A DNA stretch of 24,313 bases, taken from Lawsonibacter sp. Its GTDB lineage: Bacteria; Bacillota; Clostridia; Oscillospirales; Oscillospiraceae. Each line of letters opens with the position of its first letter. Within the stretch, counting starts at the first letter, position 1. Made by a program: the position numbers and the translations under genes. Where the stretch lies: assembly GCA_022793355.1 (NCBI GenBank), contig JAAWCR010000043.1, positions 1-24,313 of the forward strand, read 5' to 3'. The notes below the pieces were generated by a model that saw nothing but the letters and a program-made list of their open reading frames with translations, was not told where the DNA came from and did no database searches. Shown piece by piece: positions 1 through 6,108 of the stretch.

Positions 1-197
1 AACTGCATTACTACCATGGCAGCCTGTGGAGCTTAACATTTTTGCAACAAAATTCTACGTTTCGCCCAAAGATTTCGAGGTTTTTCAACTTTTTGGACCC
101 GTCACCGCCGTGTCACGCTCCTTGCGCAGGGTTAAAAAGTGCAAAAACTCGGGATGAAACCGTCGAAAATCCCTCTTTCCGCATAAAAAAGTGAAAC

Positions 198-292
198 TGG
201 TAGACATCTGGTAGACGCCCTGAAATTTAGAAAGCCGCCAACCCCTTGCAGGACAAGGAGTTGGCGGCTTTTTTGGTAGACTTTTGGTAGAC
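198..292. repeat. Two pairs of TGGTAGAC direct repeats around a hairpin
   Basis: TGGTAGAC occurs at 198-205, 209-216, 274-281 and 285-292. Within each pair the starts are 11 bp apart, one helical turn, and the two pairs flank a stem-loop. Phased short direct repeats of this kind are typical of arm-type binding sites for tyrosine recombinases of the Tn916/lambda group. Calling it an integration site is inference, because no integrase gene is in the window. Confidence 0.5.
232..276 (+). terminator. Rho-independent terminator reading rightwards
   Basis: A 17-bp stem with one mismatch (232-248 with 255-271, loop of 6) is followed on the plus strand by a run of T. No plus-strand gene precedes it inside the window, so it would end a transcript from the left or belong to an integrated element. 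The flanking TGGTAGAC repeats overlap its T tract. Confidence 0.6.
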
Positions 293-310
293 GGGGACAA
301 TTCGCATAGG

Positions 311-347
311 AAAATAAAACCCCTGCGGCCCAAAAGGCCACAGGGGT
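311..347 (-). terminator. Terminator of the LCP gene
   Basis: A 12-bp stem with one mismatch (319-330 with 336-347, loop CAAAA) is followed on the minus strand by TTTTATTTT. It lies 20 bp past the stop codon of the leftward LCP gene, which it should terminate. Confidence 0.8.
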
Positions 348-367
348 GAGACTCCGTTCTTCTGTTT

Positions 368-1501
368 TCAGGAGTGATAGCTGTCTGCTTTGGCAATGTT
401 CATATCCTTCAGGGTCAGGTCCCGATTATAGGGATTGATAAGCCGATTGACAGTTTCCAACGTCTTTTCCTGATCCAGCTCGTAACAATACCGATATCCC
501 CGGTACAGCCCGAAGCCGTTCCCCTCCAAGGTAGCGGTTTCCACACCGGTGGAGGGGTTCAGGTTAATGGCCTGGCTGGCAAAGTACAGCATATCATTCA
601 TGGATAGGTCGGTGTCCACATTACTATTAAAAATCTCTACAAACCCGTTAATTTTGGCGATGTTATTCCAGGCCAGCACCTTCTTGGCCAGGGCAACCAG
701 AATCTGCTGCTGGGTCTGGGTGCGGCCCACGTCGGAGTAGCCGCTGCCATCGTTGTTTTTCCGGAATCGGGCCACTTCCATCGCCTGCTGACCGCTCAGC
801 TTCCTCTGCCCCTCTGTGTAGTGGATATGCAAATCCTGGTAGGGGTCGTCATAATCCATATTGCAGGGGACGTAAAAGTCAATGCCTCCTAGGTAGTCCA
901 CCAGCGTGATGAACCCCTTGATATTCACCTTGATATAGTAGTCAATGGGAATTCCGAGCATGTTGGAGACGTCTGCCACCCGCTGTTCTACGCCGCCCTT
1001 GCCATAGACCAGGTGGGGATTGCCGCTCTCACGGGCCACCAGTGTATCCCGTGGGATGGAGACCACCCCCACGGTCTGCTCCACTGTATCGTAGCACATG
1101 ACCATCATGGTGTCGGTACGGTAGCCCTCCATATCGGTGGCGGCGAGGAAGATGTTGTAGACCCCCTTCCGGAGCTCCAGGGCTCCATCTCCACTGTTGG
1201 GACCGGTGGCCGCGTCATTTGTGGTTCCGGGCGTCCCGGCGGTCCCCATCCCATTCTGGGAAGGGGCGGGGAGCTTGGACTGCGCTGGCGGCCGCACCAT
1301 AATGGTAAAGCCCACATAGACCGCCACAATAAGGGCGGAAATTACAACCAGCGCCTTGTAGAGTCCCACAGCCGCCGAAGCGGCCACCCCACGGCCACTC
1401 CGCCGGGGCCGCTTTCTGGGTGGCTCGTCATACCAGCCGTCATCCTCATATCTGCGAGGCGGCGCGGACCGGCGCTCCGGCTGCCGCCGGTGTACGTTCA
1501 T
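368..1501 (-). CDS. LCP (LytR-CpsA-Psr) family cell wall ligase
   Basis: The product is predicted to transfer undecaprenyl-phosphate-linked glycopolymers (teichoic acid or capsule type) onto peptidoglycan at the outer membrane face. The first 40 residues are basic and cytoplasmic, a single membrane anchor spans about 44-68, then a Gly/Pro/Thr-rich linker leads to the LCP domain from about 113. Family residues are visible: D123, the RTD at 128-130, SIPRDT at 148-153, and the RFRKNN...DVGR block at 245-260 with its conserved arginines. An in-frame ATG lies 36 bp upstream at 1537, but the predicted transcription start is at about 1542. That leaves no room for a ribosome site, so I prefer the ATG at 1501, preceded by GGAAGAG. 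The total of 377 residues is normal for the family. It has its own promoter and terminator. The neighbouring ECF sigma system also suggests an envelope theme. Confidence 0.9.
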   Translation of the reverse strand: MNVHRRQPERRSAPPRRYEDDGWYDEPPRKRPRRSGRGVAASAAVGLYKALVVISALIVAVYVGFTIMVRPPAQSKLPAPSQNGMGTAGTPGTTNDAATGPNSGDGALELRKGVYNIFLAATDMEGYRTDTMMVMCYDTVEQTVGVVSIPRDTLVARESGNPHLVYGKGGVEQRVADVSNMLGIPIDYYIKVNIKGFITLVDYLGGIDFYVPCNMDYDDPYQDLHIHYTEGQRKLSGQQAMEVARFRKNNDGSGYSDVGRTQTQQQILVALAKKVLAWNNIAKINGFVEIFNSNVDTDLSMNDMLYFASQAINLNPSTGVETATLEGNGFGLYRGYRYCYELDQEKTLETVNRLINPYNRDLTLKDMNIAKADSYHS

Positions 1502-1548
1502 ATATCTCTCTTCCAACGGGGTCACTTCCCTGAACATAATTCTTTTCC

Positions 1549-1577
1549 AGTATACTCAATTCGACCCGGGTCGGCAA
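1549..1577 (-). promoter_or_regulatory. Sigma-A promoter of the LCP gene
   Basis: On the minus strand TTGCCG (1572-1577) is followed after exactly 17 bp by TATACT (1549-1554). The predicted start is near 1542, about 40 nt before the chosen ATG. Confidence 0.65.
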
Positions 1578-1611
1578 GAGGAAAATGGGTCAATTCATAA
1601 AAAATTAAGAA

Positions 1612-3075
1612 TTATGTCAACGTCTCCTCCACCATCGCCCACACCTGCTGCGCTGTCATGCCGTCACAGCGGTAGGAGACCAGGGTGCCATCCGGGTGGA
1701 GAACGTCGAAGGAGAAGGTCTGACCTCCGGTGTCGTGCTCCCGGCCGCGGGCCTTCACGACGGCCAAAGACATATCCTCCGCCCGGAAAGCGGGATTGTT
1801 GACCGTCTCCCAGTACTCCTCGGGCACGCTGTCACACCAGGGGATGGGATACAGGCTCAGGTCGTAGGTCTCCGGCTGGTGGGGAGATACCAGATGATAG
1901 GAGTAGGTTCCGTCCCGGCGGACGGCCACCTCCACATTGTCATACTCCCGGCTCCAGCGGACGAAGAGCATATTCTGCGTGCCCTCCTGATAGCTGAGGC
2001 GGCCGTAAAACTCCTTGTTGCCGACATAAGCGCTGTAGCCCTCCGGTTCGGAGGTGGGCAGGTAGGGGGCGAAGTCCGATTCTTCTCGGGCCTGCGCCAG
2101 GGTGGAAAACTCCTCCTCCCGCCAGGCGGGGACGCTTTCGGCGGTTTTCAGGTGCTCCAGGCACAGCCCGCCGTTCTCTGTCAGCGCCTGATGGACGAAA
2201 CGTGTGTTGAACAAGACCTCGCTGTCCAGGTTGCCGCCGTTATTCCAGGCGTTATTCCAGCTCTTAAACCGGACGCCTATGTCGTTTTTGGTCATGAACT
2301 CGCTGCCGCAGATATCGTCCGTGATACCGTCGCCGTCCCGGTCGTAGGCCTTGCTCCAGCCGGCAATCTCCACGCCGTTGAACTCGCTGAGCTCGTCCCC
2401 TCGGTTCAGGTCAATACAGCAGGTAATGGGCAGGCCGCCCAACCGCATCTCCAGTTCAAAGCCGGCCCGGCCCTTTTCTCCCCAGAGGGTCAGCTCCACC
2501 AGCTTTCCCTCGCCGCTGTACCAGGCACGGCCGTTTAGGGTGTAGCCGTCCCAAGACAGCGCCCAGGGCAGATCGGCCTGTTCCGCTTCTGGTTTTCCAT
2601 CGAGGCCCCAGAAGATGTCCTGGATGTCCTTCTTTGTCAGGTCTACGGTAAAGCTCCCCGGGGCATAGGCACGGGACGCGTCTGCCTGAGGCCGGTCCGT
2701 GATATCCTGATAATTGATATCGGGAATCATGGGTGGCACCAGATTAACGCCATACACTAACGGGCTGTCCACCACAAAACCTTGCTCTGTCGTAACGCTC
2801 GGCGCGGCATCCGATTGGAGGGGATGGTTCTGAGGAGCACTGGTACTGTCCAGCGTAAGCTGGCTGCCGGACTGGACCGGGTTCGGGCCGGCTGTGGGAT
2901 CGGGAGTCAGCTTCCACGCCCCCACCCCCAGGATAAGGGCCGCACAGGCGGCAAGCATACCATATTTGACCCAACCGGGACTGGAACTTCGTTTCGGGGT
3001 CTCTAAATTCATCAGGGTTTGGTGGAGCGCCGGAGAAATCTCCTGCCGGTCCATGTATGAATTATAATTTTTCAT
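1612..3075 (-). CDS. Membrane-anchored putative anti-sigma factor
   Basis: This 487-residue protein is encoded directly downstream of an ECF sigma gene, 18 bp away, with a clear AAGGAG site before its ATG. It has a short cytoplasmic N-terminus (about 36 residues), one membrane helix at about 37-54 and a large extracytoplasmic part that starts with a Pro/Ser/Thr-rich linker. This is the topology of transmembrane anti-sigma factors, where the short inner segment holds the sigma factor and the outer domain senses the signal. I see no zinc-binding HxxxCxxC motif, so it is not a classical ZAS-type factor. The outer domain contains a glycine- and acid-rich stretch (DRDGDGITDD, about residue 245) that could bind calcium. 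The sensed signal is unknown. The role rests on gene order and topology, not on a recognised domain. Confidence 0.65.
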   Translation of the reverse strand: MKNYNSYMDRQEISPALHQTLMNLETPKRSSSPGWVKYGMLAACAALILGVGAWKLTPDPTAGPNPVQSGSQLTLDSTSAPQNHPLQSDAAPSVTTEQGFVVDSPLVYGVNLVPPMIPDINYQDITDRPQADASRAYAPGSFTVDLTKKDIQDIFWGLDGKPEAEQADLPWALSWDGYTLNGRAWYSGEGKLVELTLWGEKGRAGFELEMRLGGLPITCCIDLNRGDELSEFNGVEIAGWSKAYDRDGDGITDDICGSEFMTKNDIGVRFKSWNNAWNNGGNLDSEVLFNTRFVHQALTENGGLCLEHLKTAESVPAWREEEFSTLAQAREESDFAPYLPTSEPEGYSAYVGNKEFYGRLSYQEGTQNMLFVRWSREYDNVEVAVRRDGTYSYHLVSPHQPETYDLSLYPIPWCDSVPEEYWETVNNPAFRAEDMSLAVVKARGREHDTGGQTFSFDVLHPDGTLVSYRCDGMTAQQVWAMVEETLT

Positions 3076-3093
3076 TGCAATTCTCCTTTTCGG

Positions 3094-3558
3094 CTATGCT
3101 TCCAATTGCTTCCGCAGTTTATCCCGCGCCCGGGACAGCCGGGAACGAACCGTCCCCGGGCGGCAGCCCAGCATTTGGGCAATCTCAACCGTGGAGTAAC
3201 CCTCATAGTAGTGCAGATGGATAACCGCCCGGTCCTCAGGCGGGAGGTCGAACAGCTCCGCCAGCACTTCCCGCTCCTCGGGACCAGGGGCGGGAAGGGT
3301 GTCCGGGAGGGGTCCTACCCGCCGCCAGGCCAGCCGCAGGCGGCTCTTGCAGCCGTTGACCAGCACCCGCATCAGCCACGCACCGGGGTTGTCCAGCTCC
3401 TCCGGAGCCTTTTCCAAATACCGGACAAAGGCGTCCTGCACGGCATCCTCCGCCTCCTGGGGGTCCCCCAGGAGGGACAGGGCCGCCCGATACAGGCGGT
3501 TTTCGTGTTCTGAAATCAGTTTTTCCCAATCCACCGGCCGGTTGGACGTTTGGGACAT
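3094..3558 (-). CDS. ECF-type RNA polymerase sigma factor
   Basis: The product of 154 residues is a sigma-70 family extracytoplasmic-function factor that directs RNA polymerase to a small regulon. Region 2 is visible at about 12-70 (the YRAALSLLGDPQEAEDAVQDAFVRYLE core and the following NPGAWLMRVLVNGCKSRLR). Region 4, the -35 reading helix-turn-helix, lies at about 100-150 (LPPEDRAVIHLHYYEGYSTVEIAQMLGC, then GTVRSRLSRARDKLR). The frame is open to a GTG at 3567, but AAAGGAGG sits 8 nt before the ATG at 3558, which I take as the start. It is followed by a putative membrane anti-sigma factor and preceded by an ECF-like promoter, so autoregulation is likely. The signal is unknown; the adjacent LCP gene hints at cell-envelope stress. 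Confidence 0.92.
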   Translation of the reverse strand: MSQTSNRPVDWEKLISEHENRLYRAALSLLGDPQEAEDAVQDAFVRYLEKAPEELDNPGAWLMRVLVNGCKSRLRLAWRRVGPLPDTLPAPGPEEREVLAELFDLPPEDRAVIHLHYYEGYSTVEIAQMLGCRPGTVRSRLSRARDKLRKQLEA

Positions 3559-3584
3559 AGGGGCCACCTCCTTTCACTTATATA

Positions 3585-3610
3585 GACGCTTGAGCCGGGA
3601 GAATTGTTGC
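3585..3610 (-). promoter_or_regulatory. Possible autoregulated ECF promoter
   Basis: On the minus strand GCAAC (3606-3610) is followed after 17 bp by CGTC (3585-3588), about 25 bp before the sigma ATG. This matches the AAC...CGTC/CGAC architecture of Bacillus SigX/SigM-type promoters. A TATATA lies next to it without a good sigma-A -35. Confidence 0.4.
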
Positions 3611-3618
3611 GTTAGCGA

Positions 3619-3647
3619 TAAAAAAACCTCCCTTAGGAAAGGGAGGT
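3619..3647 (-). terminator. Terminator of the hydroxy-acid oxidase gene
   Basis: A perfect 9-bp stem with a 4-nt loop (3626-3634 with 3639-3647) is followed on the minus strand by seven T. It lies about 35 bp after the stop of the leftward oxidase gene. Confidence 0.85.
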
Positions 3648-3682
3648 AAACCGCCGTAGAAGGCGATAAGGTGTCTTTGCGC

Positions 3683-4696
3683 TTAAAAAACCATATCCCT
3701 TGAAATCTCCGACAGGGAGTGGACGCCGCACATAGCCATGGTGTCGGCCAGCTCACCTTTGAGCTTTTCGGTGAGCACCTTGACGCCCTCGGTTCCGCCG
3801 CCATAGACGGCGGTGACATAGGGCCGGGCCAGCAGGCAGGCATCGGCCCCCAACGCCAGCGCCTTGCACACGTCCACACCGCTGCGGATGCCGCCGTCCA
3901 CCATCACCACCAGCTGACCCTTGACTGCCTCGGCGATGGCGGGCAGGACCTCGGCGGTGGCGGGGACGCCATCCTGGACACGGCCGCCGTGGTTGGACAC
4001 CACAATGCCCGCCGCGCCGGCCTCCAGAGCCTTTTTGGCCCCCCGGACGGTCATAATTCCCTTGAGGATAAAGGGCACCCCGGCGTACTCAATGACCTCC
4101 CGCAGTTCCTCCACCGTCTTGGACCCGGCGGGGGGATTCAACCCTTTGAGGAAGGGCAGGCCGGCGGCGTCAATGTCCATGGCAAACATCTGAGCCCCCG
4201 AGGCCTTGGCCTGGTCCAGCTTGTCGAAGAGGGTGTCCCGGTCCCAGGGCTTCACGGTGGGGATGCCCTTGCCGCCATGCTGGCCGATAGACTTGGCGGC
4301 GGCGGCAAAGACGTCGGGGTTGGTGCCGTCGCCGGTGAAGGCGGCGATGCCTGCCTGAACACAGGCGGGGACCAGAATTTCGTTGTACTCCAGGTCGGTG
4401 AGCTTGTCGCCATAGTGCAGCTTCACTGCGCCCACAGGCCCGGCAAAGACGGGTAGGTCATAGGTCTGGCCGAACAGGGTGAAGCGGGTGTCCACCGGGC
4501 CGTTGGCACAGATGGTATCCATGTTCAGGCAGATGTCCTGCCACGCGTCGTAGTTGCGGGCGGCGACGGTCCCTGTGCCCTTTGCGCCTGGGCCGGGCAT
4601 GGTATTCCCGCAGGCCCGGCCGTTGCATACGGGACAGGCCTTGCAATACGGTCCGCTGCATGTGCGGGCGGCCGCTAAAATTTCCTGATAGGTCAT
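3683..4696 (-). CDS. FMN-dependent alpha-hydroxy-acid oxidizing protein
   Basis: This 337-residue TIM-barrel flavoprotein belongs to the lactate/glycolate oxidase-dehydrogenase family, which oxidises 2-hydroxy acids to 2-oxo acids with FMN. Visible family marks are the conserved lysine in LKGIMT (K212), the catalytic His/Arg in SNHGGR (234-239), and the FMN-phosphate loop VDGGIRSG (256-263) with GADACLLARPY after it. The N-terminus carries five cysteines, CX4CX2CX2CX4C at 13-29, which the classical eukaryotic and E. coli LldD enzymes lack. The protein is somewhat shorter than LldD (about 380-400). The start has a strong AAGGAGGGG site. It has its own promoter and terminator, so it is monocistronic. 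In an anaerobe oxygen is unlikely to be the acceptor, and substrate and acceptor cannot be read from sequence. A type 2 isopentenyl-diphosphate isomerase is a less likely alternative. Confidence 0.85.
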   Translation of the reverse strand: MTYQEILAAARTCSGPYCKACPVCNGRACGNTMPGPGAKGTGTVAARNYDAWQDICLNMDTICANGPVDTRFTLFGQTYDLPVFAGPVGAVKLHYGDKLTDLEYNEILVPACVQAGIAAFTGDGTNPDVFAAAAKSIGQHGGKGIPTVKPWDRDTLFDKLDQAKASGAQMFAMDIDAAGLPFLKGLNPPAGSKTVEELREVIEYAGVPFILKGIMTVRGAKKALEAGAAGIVVSNHGGRVQDGVPATAEVLPAIAEAVKGQLVVMVDGGIRSGVDVCKALALGADACLLARPYVTAVYGGGTEGVKVLTEKLKGELADTMAMCGVHSLSEISRDMVF

Positions 4697-4718
4697 TATA
4701 ACCCCTCCTTATTTTTCT

Positions 4719-4747
4719 ATCATACCGTTTTCGAAGGGTTTCGTCAA
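4719..4747 (-). promoter_or_regulatory. Sigma-A promoter of the hydroxy-acid oxidase gene
   Basis: On the minus strand TTGACG (4742-4747) is followed after 17 bp by TATGAT (4719-4724), about 23 bp before the ATG. The leader is very short. Confidence 0.7.
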
Positions 4748-4781
4748 GAGCGCCGCGGACCCCTTTGACCGCTCGGAGGAA

Positions 4782-4819
4782 CCAGGACGGCTAAAAACGG
4801 AAATCCGTTTGCATCCTGG
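4782..4819 (-). terminator. Possible terminator of the feoAB operon
   Basis: An outer stem CCAGGA/TCCTGG (4782-4787 with 4814-4819) encloses an inner AAACGG/CCGTTT hairpin. On the minus strand the inner stem runs into TTTTTA. It is the only terminator-like element downstream of the leftward HAD gene, and it is AU-rich and weak. Confidence 0.4.
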
Positions 4820-4907
4820 CCCCGTATCCGGGAATGATGACCGCCGACACCCCCAATTGTGTTGTGTCTTTGAATTTGACATAGATGGACACAGACAGGT
4901 ACTCTTT

Positions 4908-5705
4908 TTATTCCAAACATTTTAAAATCGCCCATGCAGCGCCCTCCTCGCGATTCGATGGAGCAATCCAAGTCGCGGCGTTTTTCACATTGCCAGGGGC
5001 ATTTTCCATCGCGACGGGCATTCCCGCCACTTGAAATGCGCCAAGGTCATTTTCACTGTCTCCCACAGCGGCGCACTGATCCAGCGGGATCCCGTACATT
5101 GTTGCAATCAGAGCCAGCGCCCGGCCCTTGTCCACCCCGGCGCCCACCACCTCAAAGTCCTGGGGCCCGGAGGAGGTGAGGGTCAGCCCCTCCAGGGCGG
5201 CCAGCTCCTCCAGCGGAAAGGTGTCGGGGCTGCCCTCTCCGTGGATCTTGGTCAAAGGCAGGTCTTGCTCCGCCAGATAGGCGAGGGGGTCCTCTATCAG
5301 CTCCGCATTGTCATGGAAGAGAGGATAAGGGTAGCGCTCAAGCAGGGCGGTCTGAGAGAAAGGGTCAACTATAATCCGCTCCCCTGCAAAGATCATCAGG
5401 GCGATTTTGCGGTTCAGGCACAGCTCCAGGGTCCGCCGGGCGGCGGACTCCGGAATATCCCACCGGCGAAGCAGCTGGCCGGAGGTGCAGTCGGCCACCG
5501 CCGCGCCGCCCAGGATGGAAACGAGGGTGTCGCAGTCGGCCTCCCGGACGTAGGAAAACGCTTCCGGTGCGGGCCGCCCGGTGTTTACAATCACCCGCAC
5601 CCCCGCCGCCCTCGCCTTAGCGATAGCCGCCTTGGAGCCGGCGGTGATTTTCCCTTTCGGGTCCAGGAGAGTACCATCCAGGTCAAGAGAAATGAGTTTT
5701 ATCAC
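4908..5705 (-). CDS. Cof-type HAD-IIB family phosphatase
   Basis: This 265-residue cytoplasmic hydrolase acts on phosphorylated small molecules (sugar phosphates, nucleotides or cofactors); the specific substrate cannot be predicted. All four HAD motifs are present: nucleophile DLDGT (D8, D10), motif II NTGRP (41-45), the motif III lysine K193 in VDKGRAL, and the acidic motif IV GDSENDL (215-221). A C2-type cap lies between motifs II and III, as expected for Cof proteins. The start is a GTG at 5705, 4 bp after the stop of the upstream SdpI-like gene. The AAAAAGGAC ribosome site lies inside the end of that gene, so the two are translationally coupled. It is the last gene of the feoAB operon; whether it serves iron metabolism or is just carried along is open. 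Confidence 0.92.
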   Translation of the reverse strand: MIKLISLDLDGTLLDPKGKITAGSKAAIAKARAAGVRVIVNTGRPAPEAFSYVREADCDTLVSILGGAAVADCTSGQLLRRWDIPESAARRTLELCLNRKIALMIFAGERIIVDPFSQTALLERYPYPLFHDNAELIEDPLAYLAEQDLPLTKIHGEGSPDTFPLEELAALEGLTLTSSGPQDFEVVGAGVDKGRALALIATMYGIPLDQCAAVGDSENDLGAFQVAGMPVAMENAPGNVKNAATWIAPSNREEGAAWAILKCLE

Positions 5706-5709
5706 AAAA

Positions 5710-6108
5710 TCAGTCCTTTTTTATCTTTTTTCCGTTTTTATCGAAGGTTTTCTTCAATGCCCGCTCCACAACCAGGATAGAACCCAGCATCACCACAAGC
5801 TGCACCCCGCTGACGGCGAGACCAACCGCGCCGACGGTGCCCACATCCTGCCTCAACACAAGCAGCAACGGCAAAAGGGAGGGGAGCAGCAGCCACCGCC
5901 CCGCCTGATACCAGACCTTGCCCATGCACCTCTGGGCAAAGTCCCAGGTGTCCTGGTTTTTCGAGGACATGGCCGTCCGGTAGCCGTAGCCTGGGTTGAT
6001 CTCGGCGGGCGGATTCTTTTGAAACTCCTTCCCGAAGCCGATCATAACGCCAGGGATGAGCAGGTCCATAGCCAGCACAAAAATCCAAAATGCAATGTTT
6101 ACAATCAT
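5710..6108 (-). CDS. SdpI-like small membrane protein
   Basis: This 132-residue integral membrane protein has hydrophobic segments at about 3-26, 70-88 and 92-117. Between the first two is the motif GYGYRTAMSSKNQDTWDFAQ (about 43-62), the signature loop of the SdpI/YhfL family. SdpI of Bacillus protects against the SDP cannibalism peptide; most family members, including this one, have no known function. The frame is open further upstream, but the ATG at 6108 overlaps the feoB stop as ATGA and has GGGAG at the right distance, so translation is coupled to feoB. The strongly basic C-terminus (KKTFDKNGKKIKKD) should lie in the cytoplasm. No toxin gene (sdpC-like) or SdpR regulator is present nearby. 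It may be an immunity remnant or an envelope protein. Confidence 0.75.
   Translation of the reverse strand: MIVNIAFWIFVLAMDLLIPGVMIGFGKEFQKNPPAEINPGYGYRTAMSSKNQDTWDFAQRCMGKVWYQAGRWLLLPSLLPLLLVLRQDVGTVGAVGLAVSGVQLVVMLGSILVVERALKKTFDKNGKKIKKD

Larger units (their letters stand above)
1..367. other. Gene-free left end with integrase-like repeats
   Basis: I find no convincing protein gene here. The short reading frames in both strands have no good ribosome site and no recognisable family content. A few codons are open from base 1 to a stop near base 36 on the plus strand and could be the tail of an upstream gene, but they are too short to identify. What the stretch does hold is four TGGTAGAC repeats, a terminator hairpin between them, and the terminator of the leftward LCP gene, each listed separately. 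Confidence 0.5.

Noticed and set aside
198..292. CRISPR array
   Set aside because: The repeats are only 8 bp and come in two pairs around a hairpin; there are no spacers of regular length and no cas genes.
85..396. A 103-codon open frame on the minus strand at the left end
   Set aside because: It runs through two terminator hairpins and the repeats, has no ribosome site and overlaps the end of the LCP gene.
4744..4971. A 75-codon open frame on the minus strand
   Set aside because: It overlaps the 3' end of the HAD phosphatase gene in another frame and has no family content.
5710..6108. A complete SDP toxin-immunity system
   Set aside because: Only the SdpI-like membrane protein is present; no toxin precursor, processing genes or SdpR-type regulator lie nearby.
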